A DNA stretch of 64,000 bases from Bacillota bacterium (GTDB taxonomy: Bacteria > Bacillota > Clostridia > Acetivibrionales > DSM-2933), in NCBI GenBank assembly GCA_023430975.1, contig JAEYYB010000129.1:1-64000 (forward strand). Reading direction: 5' to 3'. The notes under the pieces were generated by a model. The model made no database searches. It saw only the letters and a list, made by a program, of their open reading frames with translations, and was not told the origin of the DNA. Positions 10,201 through 17,432 of this stretch are shown in pieces. The translations under genes were made by a program, and so were the position numbers. Position 1 is the stretch's first letter. Every line of letters starts with the position of its first letter.

Positions 10201-10365
10201 GATCCTGAATTCAGAAAGATGTTTTATGAAAGACTGATCCCGGAATTAAAAGACAGAGGCAAATGTGTTATAGCCATAACGCATGATGACCGTTACTTTG
10301 ATACTGCGGATGAAGTTATTAAAATGGAAATGGGCAGAGTGGTTGATGTTTGCTGCAAATTATAA
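7258..10365 (+). CDS. D-Asn prodrug peptidase fused to ABC exporter (ClbP/XcnG type)
   Basis: 1035 residues in three parts. A signal peptide (cleavage near AYA-QS, residue 27) leads into an extracytoplasmic class-C beta-lactamase-like serine peptidase: Ser98-x-x-Lys101 (SNSK), Tyr192 in LYATVNY, and SHGGTNPN. This matches the Ser-Lys-Tyr arrangement of ClbP (S95, K98, Y186). About three membrane helices follow (~395-500). The rest is a half ABC transporter of the cyclic-peptide/SyrD-PvdE kind: more helices, Walker A GGNGSGKST (~860), signature LSTGQRKR (~950), Walker B YLFDEW (~975). Peptidase-ABC fusions are known from D-Asn prodrug clusters. The protein should export the N-acyl-D-Asn precursor and cut off that cap outside, releasing active product. 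Together with the D-Asn loading module this is the self-protection core of the cluster. Confidence 0.9.
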   Translation: MQIHKKIYTAILSLLMTMFIVSSAYAQSTGMNNTLGLDSAQTAKIDQFIKKHMKSGKIPGMAVVVVKGSEVVYKKGFGYADLKEKRPVTTSTLFELGSNSKAFTALGIIKLIKSGAIQLNDPIDKYIPFFKARYKGKEVSIRIGHLLHHTSGIPFKTIGDIPPGEGESALEDTVRKVTGLELDHNPGEKFLYATVNYDILGLIIKNVTHKTYEDYIKESILKPLGLNSTFMFRDEASRFDMAKGYKYGYLGADEYIAPVYRGNTPAGYVISNIEDMSKWLKIQLGTNGLMDFDRSLIEESHVPDRTVLPTELGSSYAAGWHVYQSGSGELSHGGTNPNFYSFTVFRPGDKLGVAVLANINSSYTAAVAQGIIDMFKGKKMTAATDDMLKSLDSVSFTVICVGLPLSAAILYLFITSLIQLIKGKRKLFRGEKKKLLGLFFSIPLLGGFGYCLYHLNDVLYWELPWNFITVWAPETFITAILILALSVVLFYLYLVLIFLFPMPGEKTPFVLLILSICSGLGNALIIFIVNEAVNRNMGTDIKFESSLFLYFILGIVIYILGQKLVRTKLVNITNNLIYDKRMELIGKVLNTPYNKLETIEKGKILAGLNNDTETVSNFANVAINGLTSFITLACCFVYLGVMNIYAFLASVVVIILVTTLYYFFGKSADKLLGQARDIQNIFFKFIDDLIGGFKELSLHRGKRAEFKQDMQKSCDTYRCKRIRADLKFTDVFIIGELLFTIIIGAVAFVFPVIFTDITGSTLRNYIFVFLYMTGPVHGILSNIPSIIQMKISWKRIRQLADEMALIESRQQSSGKENEYNEEIKIQLNDVEYRYISANGETFAVGPFSYEFKSGDIVFITGGNGSGKSTLAKLISGLYSPQKGEILINGKKVESQDLSKLFSAVFSDFYLFDKLYGVDYRFKHNEIQEYLKTLHIDDKLQIQEGVFSTTKLSTGQRKRMALLASYLEDRPVYLFDEWAADQDPEFRKMFYERLIPELKDRGKCVIAITHDDRYFDTADEVIKMEMGRVVDVCCKL

Positions 10366-10388
10366 AAAGTCTTAGTGGGGTGTCAAAA

Positions 10389-11093
10389 ATGAAAAAGATA
10401 AAGTTATTCTGCATTCCTTATGCAGGAGGATCTTCAGAGATATATAGCAACTGGGGAAAATACCTTCACCCGTCCATCGAACTGCACCCCGTAGAACTGG
10501 CTGGACGAGGAAAACGGTGGCAAATCCCTTTATATAAAGATTTTAATGATGTTGTAAATGATGTATATGAAGCCGTGAAGGATGAGATCATCGGTTCAAA
10601 ATATGCTTTTTTTGGCCATAGTATGGGAAGCCTTATAATTTATGAACTTACACATAAAATCAGACAACTTCACCAAAAAGAACCCATCCATATGTTTCTT
10701 TCCGGCAGATACGCTCCGAATATTAAGAAAAACAAAATTATGATGCATCGTCTCCCAGGTGAGGATTTGAAAAAAGAGATTCTAAAGCTTGGGGGAATTC
10801 CGGATCACATGATTTATCACCAAAAGTTTTTAAATATTTTTTTACAAAGGATTAGAGAAGATATTAAGACTGTAGAAACATATAACTATATTGAAAAAAA
10901 AGAGCTCGACTGCAATATCACAGTTTTATGCGGCAGAGAAGATAAGCTGACAATCGGTGATGTATGTGAGTGGAGAAAACATACACGCAGAAAGTGCGAG
11001 GTCTATATCCTTGAGGGCAACCATTTCTTCATTCATGAAAACGAAGAACCTACAGTGCGAATTGTAAGGGATACCCTTTTATCCTATTTATAG
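10389..11093 (+). CDS. Type II thioesterase (GrsT-like)
   Basis: 234-residue alpha/beta hydrolase starting KLFCIPYAGGSS, with nucleophile Ser78 in GHSMGS and a C-terminal EGNHFFIH histidine motif. Stand-alone thioesterases of this kind remove wrong or stalled acyl groups from NRPS/PKS carrier domains. An upstream in-frame start at 10350 would overlap the exporter gene, but the gtgggg ribosome site (10375-10380) points to ATG 10389. No integrated thioesterase is seen in the cluster, so release is assigned to the reductase at 40623, and this protein is more likely for editing. Confidence 0.88.
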   Translation: MKKIKLFCIPYAGGSSEIYSNWGKYLHPSIELHPVELAGRGKRWQIPLYKDFNDVVNDVYEAVKDEIIGSKYAFFGHSMGSLIIYELTHKIRQLHQKEPIHMFLSGRYAPNIKKNKIMMHRLPGEDLKKEILKLGGIPDHMIYHQKFLNIFLQRIREDIKTVETYNYIEKKELDCNITVLCGREDKLTIGDVCEWRKHTRRKCEVYILEGNHFFIHENEEPTVRIVRDTLLSYL

Positions 11094-11198
11094 CTAGCTA
11101 TTACAGTTGTTGTTTTATGGTAGATAAATAATAAGATTAATAGATTTGAAACAGACAAAAGCAATGTATTTATCACTTTTAAAAAAAGGAGGTCTTAG

Positions 11199-12464
11199 AT
11201 GAGCAGGATTGCTTTATTATTTCCTGGACAGGGATCACAGTATATCGGAATGAGTGCAAAACTTTATAATGAGTTTGAAATTGCCAGGCAAACCTTTGAG
11301 GAAGCAAATGATGTATTAGGGTTTGATCTTTCAAAAATTTGTTTTGAAGGCAGCTTATCTGAGTTAAATCAATTGGAAAACATGTTTGCGGCTATACTAA
11401 CCTCCAGTATGTCTTCTTTCAGAGTATATATGCAGGAAATAGGTATTACTCCGCATTATGCTGCAGGGCACAGTCTGGGAGAATACTCAGCTTTAGCATG
11501 CAGCGGTTTTATGAGTTTCCAGGATGCATTAAAAATAGTATATATGAGAGGGAAATTTGTACAGGAAAGCCGTTTGACACATAATGGGACTATGACTGTA
11601 GTAAACGGTGTACCTTCAAATATTCTGGAGGACATATTAAAAGGGATTTCTAACTGTTCTAAAACAGTATGTATTGCTTGCTATAATGCACCTGAGCAAT
11701 ATGTTATATCAGGACACCATGAAGCGGTGATGGAGGCGGAGAATAAGTTGTTTGAGCTGGACGCCCAGATTACCCCCATGCTGTTAAGTCCGCCTTTACA
11801 TAGCCCACTCATGGAGGAAGCGGCGAGTATGCTTAAAGCGGAGTTGAAGAAGTATGTGTACAACTGTCCACAATGGCCTGTTATTTCCAATGTTACCGCT
11901 TTACCCAGTACAGATGTGGAAGGAATTGTTAATAACATGGTGCTTCAAATGACCCGTCCTGTTAGGTGGAGTGAGACGATTGAATATTTAGAGAAGGATG
12001 GAGTTACAATCACTGTAGAAATGGGGACACAGGCTGTTTTGTCCAACTTGGTGAAAATGCATTCAAATAAATTTAATACAATATCCTTAGGCCAAAAGGG
12101 CGATATTGGATCTTTGCTGGAAATAACTGAAACAAACAGCAGTTCTACTGTGGAAAGCAGCAGGAAGAACGATGCAATTTTGTTTGTGTCTTCTTGCCTG
12201 GCAGAAGCAGTTTGCACTCAAAATAAAAACCATAACAAACAGGAATATGAGAAAGGGGTTATAGAACCATATGAAAGAATTGAGGCGATTCTAGAGGAAC
12301 TTGAAAGCAATGAAGCCATATCCGGGATAGAGCAAATGGAGGAAGCTCTGGCAAATCTTAGATGCATCTTTTTTAGTAAAAAGCTTTCTTCTAAAGAGCA
12401 AAATGAAAGACTTCAAAGGATTTTTGAAAAAACAAAAACACATATTGCCCCATTGACCAGTTAA
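11199..12464 (+). CDS. Discrete (trans) acyltransferase with C-terminal extension
   Basis: Residues 1-~290 are a FabD-like acyltransferase: FPGQGSQY, catalytic Ser92 in GHSLGEYSA, Arg in YMRGKF (binds the malonyl carboxylate in FabD), and a His near 200 in PPLHSPLM. It should serve the AT-less KS-KR-ACP-C protein in trans. Substrate may be malonyl-CoA or, as in zwittermicin synthesis, hydroxymalonyl-ACP made by genes at 41.9-45.3 kb. The last ~130 residues form a charged, probably helical extension that I do not recognise. A 105-bp gap precedes the gene, with a possible weak promoter (TTGTTT 11110-11115, TAAGAT 11132-11137), then aaaaaaggagg. Confidence 0.85.
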   Translation: MSRIALLFPGQGSQYIGMSAKLYNEFEIARQTFEEANDVLGFDLSKICFEGSLSELNQLENMFAAILTSSMSSFRVYMQEIGITPHYAAGHSLGEYSALACSGFMSFQDALKIVYMRGKFVQESRLTHNGTMTVVNGVPSNILEDILKGISNCSKTVCIACYNAPEQYVISGHHEAVMEAENKLFELDAQITPMLLSPPLHSPLMEEAASMLKAELKKYVYNCPQWPVISNVTALPSTDVEGIVNNMVLQMTRPVRWSETIEYLEKDGVTITVEMGTQAVLSNLVKMHSNKFNTISLGQKGDIGSLLEITETNSSSTVESSRKNDAILFVSSCLAEAVCTQNKNHNKQEYEKGVIEPYERIEAILEELESNEAISGIEQMEEALANLRCIFFSKKLSSKEQNERLQRIFEKTKTHIAPLTS

Positions 12465-12504
12465 TTATTTGTTAATACCTAAATGAAAGGATAGATTACA
12501 GGAT

Positions 12505-13944
12505 ATGAGCAACCCGGAAAAACTGGATAGAAACAATGTGGAGGATATTCTGGCATTAACTCCTATGCAGAAGGGAATGCTTCTTCACTATCTAATGGAA
12601 CCCGAGAGCGAGCAGTATTTCGAACAGGCATGTTATAACCTGACAGGCAGAATCCATCCGGAAAAAATCAAAAATGCATGGGAATATGTTGTAAAAACAA
12701 ATGAGATATTAAGAACAGTTTTACGCTGGCAAGGACTTGCCGAACCGGTACAGGTGGTACTGAAAAACCATCAGGTACCATTTTTTGAGCATGATTTTTC
12801 TGGCTGCAACTGTGAAGAAAGACTGGACATGGTCGACCGAGTGATGAAAAATGATAGAAATGTAAGAGTAGATATCAGTCGGCAGCCTTTTAGGATCATA
12901 CTATGTAAGCTTTCTGAAAATGAATATCAAATGATTTTAAGCAATCACCATATAATTCTGGACGGATGGAGCAACGGAATAATTTTAAAGGAATTTGTGG
13001 CAGCCTATGAAAGTCTTTATACAGGGAATGAGCCTTATATTAGTGCGAAAAACAGATACAGGGAATATGTTAAATGGCTGCAAAAACAGGATAGAGACAT
13101 ACAAAAACAGTTCTGGAGTAATTACCTGAAAGGATTTTCCGATTGGAAACCTTTCAAAGCTGCTGTTGAAAAACAAAGCAAAGCATATGGTATAAGTAGG
13201 TACGAGCAAGAGTTGAGTCGGGAATTGGTGGAATGCATAACTGTATTTATAAGAGAGAAAGGATTAACTCTGGCAACACTTTTTTATTGTGCGTGGGGAA
13301 TACTGCTGCATAAATACAAGGGAATCCATGATGTACTGTTTGGCACTACCGTATCCGGCAGGCCAGTAGATATTAAAGGTATACAGGATATGGTGGGGAT
13401 TTTTATAAATACTGTACCTCTGCGTATGGGAATTGATCCGTCAGAAGAAGTATACAAACTCCTTAATAAAATTAATTCAGAACTTGCCACAAGAGAGGAC
13501 TTTGAGAATACCCCATTGGTAGATGTTCTGTCCTATAGTGGACTAAGAAATAAGGATAGCCTTTTTGACACGGTTGTAGTTATACAAAATTATCCTATGG
13601 ATGAGAGACTATTCCAAAGTGATAGACCAATAAATATAAGCTTGCACAAAAGATTTTATGTTACAAGGATAGAGCTGGCACTGGGGGTAAGGGTCTTTGA
13701 CAGAGTGATACTGGACTTTACTTACAATACTTGTCTATTCAATGAAGAAAGCATAAGAAAGATGTCTGAGCATTTTGTGAAAATCCTGGAAGCCATGATC
13801 GGAGGTACCAGAGGAAACAGCATACTTATCAAGGATATCCAGGTGGTGGATGAGGAGGAAAAAAAACAGATGCTATTAAGAATCAAACAAAATAATGAAG
13901 ATTTAAAACTAATTGAAGAGGTTGATTTTGATGAGATATTTTAG
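12505..13944 (+). CDS. Free-standing NRPS condensation domain
   Basis: 479 residues forming one complete C domain: LTPMQKGMLLHYL opening (typical of C domains that take a D-configured donor), HHIILDG active site, later FGTTVSGRPVDI and MVGIFINTVPLR. No A or carrier domain is attached. DCL-like features would fit acceptance of the D-Asn intermediate from the first module (inference). It may pair with the A-T protein at 17433, whose own N-terminal C domain lacks the catalytic half. The 3' end overlaps the next gene by 14 bp. Confidence 0.88.
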   Translation: MSNPEKLDRNNVEDILALTPMQKGMLLHYLMEPESEQYFEQACYNLTGRIHPEKIKNAWEYVVKTNEILRTVLRWQGLAEPVQVVLKNHQVPFFEHDFSGCNCEERLDMVDRVMKNDRNVRVDISRQPFRIILCKLSENEYQMILSNHHIILDGWSNGIILKEFVAAYESLYTGNEPYISAKNRYREYVKWLQKQDRDIQKQFWSNYLKGFSDWKPFKAAVEKQSKAYGISRYEQELSRELVECITVFIREKGLTLATLFYCAWGILLHKYKGIHDVLFGTTVSGRPVDIKGIQDMVGIFINTVPLRMGIDPSEEVYKLLNKINSELATREDFENTPLVDVLSYSGLRNKDSLFDTVVVIQNYPMDERLFQSDRPINISLHKRFYVTRIELALGVRVFDRVILDFTYNTCLFNEESIRKMSEHFVKILEAMIGGTRGNSILIKDIQVVDEEEKKQMLLRIKQNNEDLKLIEEVDFDEIF

Positions 13945-15097
13945 TATACCGTCGGATTTTAAAGTTGAAACCATTGACAGGATTAATGAATTAAACAACA
14001 CTTTTCCCAAATCGCAGGTCATTGAAACATATGGACAGGTAACACAAGGTGCGTTGGTGAACTCTGGAAGGGTCACAGAAGTACTGCCGGAGCTGGATTT
14101 TAATCAACTGGAGAAATATGTCCAATATTCGGTTGACAGGGGGATCAATTTTAATTATACATTGAATCCAGCCTGCCTGGGAAATTATGAATTCTCGAGC
14201 GAAGGAGCAAGAGAGATAAACAGCCTATTGACAAAGTTAAATGACATTGGCATTAAGTCACTAACCTTAACAACACCTTCTCTGATGGAACTGGTAAAGG
14301 CCTCAGGCTATAAATTTAAAATAAAGGCCTCTGCCATATGTGAGATCACTTCTCCAGGTAAAGCATTGTTCTATAAAAAAATGGGGGTAGAAAGAATTGT
14401 AATTGATCCTGATATCACCAGGGACTTTAATAGAATAAAAGGGATTTGCGAAGTGTTCGAACAGGGTGTGGAAATGATTGTCAACAATGTGTGTTATAAA
14501 AATTGTGCATACAAGATGTTCCATTACAACCACGAATCTCATTGTACGCCTGATAATACATCACAAAAAGTAAAGAACTATTATTTCAACCGTTGCTCCA
14601 TGCAAAAGGCCGGCGAGTTTAAAAATCCTGTGAGGCTTAACTGGGTAAGGCCTGAAGATATTATATATTATTATGAAACAGGGGTGCGGTATTTTAAACT
14701 ACAGGGAAGGCAGAACGTGTTGAAGGGGGATATTGTGGCAACCTTGAAGCACTACTTCAAGGAGAATTTTGAGGGGAATCTGTTTGAACTTATTACACTG
14801 TTTGCACCTTACAATGCATTTCAACCCAACATGGACAATAAAAAGCTTGATGGCTTTTTAGATAAGTTTTTTAAATATCCTGAATTCTGCAGGGAAGTGT
14901 GTTCATCATGCAATTATTGCGAAAGCTATGCAAAAAAGTGCATGGACGTAGAAAAAACGGCAGAAATTCATGTAAAAGCCTTGGAATTCTATAATCAATA
15001 TGATGAATATACCAAGCTTATTAAAGGTTTAAACGCTTATAAGCCGGTCAAAAAGTTGTTTGATGGAAAAGACCTGGAATGTAATTTTGATTTTTAA
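13931..15097 (+). CDS. U32-family Fe-S-type protein A, possible anaerobic tailoring enzyme
   Basis: 388 residues of the U32 'peptidase' superfamily (PrtC/YhbU/UbiU group). An N-terminal barrel is followed by Cys188-x3-Cys192, Cys205 and Cys222, then WVRPEDI and FKLQGR motifs. A second cysteine cluster sits at 320-337 (C-x3-C-x2-C-x2-C-x6-C). Characterised U32 members (UbiU/UbiV, RlhA, TrhP) are not proteases; several bind 4Fe-4S and hydroxylate substrates without O2. A role in O2-independent modification of the peptide/polyketide is plausible but unproven. The ATG at 13931 has a gaagagg site. The homologue at 16216 lies one gene downstream. Confidence 0.75.
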   Translation: MRYFSIPSDFKVETIDRINELNNTFPKSQVIETYGQVTQGALVNSGRVTEVLPELDFNQLEKYVQYSVDRGINFNYTLNPACLGNYEFSSEGAREINSLLTKLNDIGIKSLTLTTPSLMELVKASGYKFKIKASAICEITSPGKALFYKKMGVERIVIDPDITRDFNRIKGICEVFEQGVEMIVNNVCYKNCAYKMFHYNHESHCTPDNTSQKVKNYYFNRCSMQKAGEFKNPVRLNWVRPEDIIYYYETGVRYFKLQGRQNVLKGDIVATLKHYFKENFEGNLFELITLFAPYNAFQPNMDNKKLDGFLDKFFKYPEFCREVCSSCNYCESYAKKCMDVEKTAEIHVKALEFYNQYDEYTKLIKGLNAYKPVKKLFDGKDLECNFDF

Positions 15098-15131
15098 GTT
15101 TATAAATAGAAAACTTACGGGAGAAATCAGT

Positions 15132-16166
15132 ATGAATGAAGGTGAAGAGAAACTGAATTGGCTTCCTCATTATAGTATAAAAAATAACATGGTGTTTTTT
15201 ATGAATTCTGTTAACACAGATATTGCTGTTCCTGAAGAACTATCGGCTCTTATTGAGGCAGGCAGCGTATTTACGTCCGAAGATATAAATAAAACAGCAA
15301 ATAGGGTTGTGTTGTCCAGGCTGATGAATGAGGGAGTCATTGTAAAACTAAAAGACCACAATTCGATGGGAAAGGTGCCATTAGGTCCAGTATTGGCTAT
15401 TCAGCCCCATTGCGACGATCTTGCACTTTCGTGCGGAGGGACCTTAGCCAGGCTGAAATTTGAACAAGGCTTTGACATTCATTGTATAACCGTGTTTGGC
15501 AGCTATACTAAGGAGAGCTTCCCTTGGAAGGGTGAGGTATGCATGGAAGATGATTCGTATACACTTCTTAGGCGGGAGGAGGATTTGCTGGCTTTCCAGT
15601 ATTTAAATGGGAAAGTAGAATTTCTTCCATACCGAGATGCAGCACAGAGAGGTACAGCTCTAAATTTTATTTTTCGAGACGGGATATTTAAGAAGGACAT
15701 GCCGATGGCCTCTGCGATAACAGCAGATTTAAGCAGGGCTATTCAGTCGTTGAACCCGGAAATTCTGTTGATACCTTCTGCCATAGGATGGCATTATGAT
15801 CACCGGATTGTTCATACTGCAGTTTTAAATGCACTCAGTGATCAGAATCTGAATATGAGTGTTTACATGTACGAAGATTATCCGTATTGTGATGGAAACA
15901 GATACAGCTATTGGGGGAGACTTAAGGAAATACGGGATTCTATTCATATAGAACCATTTTACTCTAATGTAAGCGATTTTATTGATGATAAGGCTGTAAT
16001 GATTAATTTTTACAAATCTCAACTGGTTCATTGGAATTATGACAGGATACTTCGGACAGTGAAGGAACTAGCACAATCTACAATCATTGAGGCAGAATTT
16101 CAAAACCATTCCATTTCTGAGAACGCGGTTCTGGCTGAACGTCTATGGAAATTAAGTGAAAAATAA
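15132..16166 (+). CDS. PIG-L/LmbE-type N-deacetylase
   Basis: 344 residues. An N-terminal ~80-residue extension precedes the PIG-L domain: QPHCDDLALSCGG (His93, Asp95, Asp96) and a later GWHYDHRIVH, together the zinc site of GlcNAc deacetylases such as MshB, BshB and teicoplanin deacetylase. The usual HPDDE reads HCDDL here, a variant that keeps His and both Asp. ATG 15132 is preceded by gggag. The gene is sandwiched between two U32-family genes. With the GT4 glycosyltransferase at 20603 it recalls the MshA/MshB and BshA/BshB pairs (GlcNAc transfer, then deacetylation). It may deacetylate a sugar on the product or an intermediate's N-acyl group. Confidence 0.82.
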   Translation: MNEGEEKLNWLPHYSIKNNMVFFMNSVNTDIAVPEELSALIEAGSVFTSEDINKTANRVVLSRLMNEGVIVKLKDHNSMGKVPLGPVLAIQPHCDDLALSCGGTLARLKFEQGFDIHCITVFGSYTKESFPWKGEVCMEDDSYTLLRREEDLLAFQYLNGKVEFLPYRDAAQRGTALNFIFRDGIFKKDMPMASAITADLSRAIQSLNPEILLIPSAIGWHYDHRIVHTAVLNALSDQNLNMSVYMYEDYPYCDGNRYSYWGRLKEIRDSIHIEPFYSNVSDFIDDKAVMINFYKSQLVHWNYDRILRTVKELAQSTIIEAEFQNHSISENAVLAERLWKLSEK

Positions 16167-16215
16167 AAATAAAAGATTATTTGCTTTTCATTACAATATT
16201 AAAGGGGAAATGAAT

Positions 16216-17409
16216 ATGAATTTTTATAACATTCCGGCAGACTTCAAAAAGGAAACCATCGACCGGTATGATGAATTAAACAAGGCCTACAAGGATTCGA
16301 AAGTCATCGAAACCTACGGACAAATTACTATAGGTAATCCCATAGGATCAGGAAGGGCTTATGACCTGATACCAAAAATCGACATATCAAAGCTAAAGGA
16401 TTATATATCTTATTCCAAAAGCAAGGGCATTGGATTCAACTATACACTTAATGCTACATGTATCAGTAATAAGGAGTTTACAAAAGAAGGTGTTAATGAA
16501 ATTACTGGATTCTTAGAGGAATTATATGAGGCCGGTGTACGTTCATTAACCATATCACTGCCTTCTCTTATAGAACTGGTAAGGCTTAAGGGGTATGACT
16601 TCGAAATAAAAGCCTCGACAGTTTGTCAGATTGTAAATGCAAACAAAGCTATGGCTTATAAAAAGATGGGTGTTGACAAGATTGTTCTGGATGAATCCAT
16701 CAACAGGGATTTTGATGCATTGAAGAGGATAGTAAATGCTTTCGGGGAAAAGGTTGAGGTAATCACCAATGTAATTTGCCATAAAAACTGTATATATGAG
16801 ATGTTTCACCATAACCAGACCTCACATGATATGGGGAATGACTCAAATGCTCCTAGTGCTACTTATTATTCTCACAGGTGCATGATGAAAAGGTGTGAAA
16901 ATGTCGGTAATATTTTGCGGCTTGGCTGGATCAGACCCGAGGATATCCGATACTATGCAGAAACAGGCATTCACTATTTTAAGCTTCAGGGAAGGCAGGC
17001 AGTGATGAAAGGAGACCCTGTAAAGGCCACAGAGTGCTATTTCAAGGAATCTTTCGAAGGGAATTTTATCGAATTACTGGACATGTTCGCTCCCACAAAT
17101 TCGTTTATGATAAATGTGGATAATAAAAAGCTTGATGGGTTTATCAATCCTTTTTACGAAAATCCGGGTTTTTGCAGGAATGATTGTGGAAACTGCAGTT
17201 ACTGCGATACATTTGTTAAGAAATGTACAGATTATCAAAAGACAGAAGAAGTATTTAATCTAGCAAATGATTTTTATAGTAAATATGATCATTTCGTAAA
17301 TATTGTGGGCAATATTGAAAAGGATAAGGATAAAACCAGTACTTACAAGCCTTTAAAGAAATTTCTGGATGCAGAAGAACTGAATTTGGACTTTGATTTC
17401 GATAAATAA
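16216..17409 (+). CDS. U32-family Fe-S-type protein B, paralogue of 13931 gene
   Basis: 397 residues, collinear with protein A from start to end (FYNIPADFKKETIDR vs YFSIPSDFKVETIDR). It keeps C-x3-C (ICHKNC), the RC before WIRPEDI, FKLQGRQ and the C-terminal C-x3-C-x2-C-x2-C-x6-C cluster (CRNDCGNCSYCDTF...KC). The third cysteine of protein A (SHC) is replaced by SHD, so the two are not identical in metal ligands. This suggests they may work as a heterodimer, like UbiU/UbiV. Two adjacent ATGs exist (16210, 16216); aaaggggaa is correctly spaced for 16216. Function in the cluster is unknown; O2-independent oxidation is the leading idea. Confidence 0.75.
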   Translation: MNFYNIPADFKKETIDRYDELNKAYKDSKVIETYGQITIGNPIGSGRAYDLIPKIDISKLKDYISYSKSKGIGFNYTLNATCISNKEFTKEGVNEITGFLEELYEAGVRSLTISLPSLIELVRLKGYDFEIKASTVCQIVNANKAMAYKKMGVDKIVLDESINRDFDALKRIVNAFGEKVEVITNVICHKNCIYEMFHHNQTSHDMGNDSNAPSATYYSHRCMMKRCENVGNILRLGWIRPEDIRYYAETGIHYFKLQGRQAVMKGDPVKATECYFKESFEGNFIELLDMFAPTNSFMINVDNKKLDGFINPFYENPGFCRNDCGNCSYCDTFVKKCTDYQKTEEVFNLANDFYSKYDHFVNIVGNIEKDKDKTSTYKPLKKFLDAEELNLDFDFDK

Positions 17410-17432
17410 ATTGTTTAGAGGGAGGTACGTTA

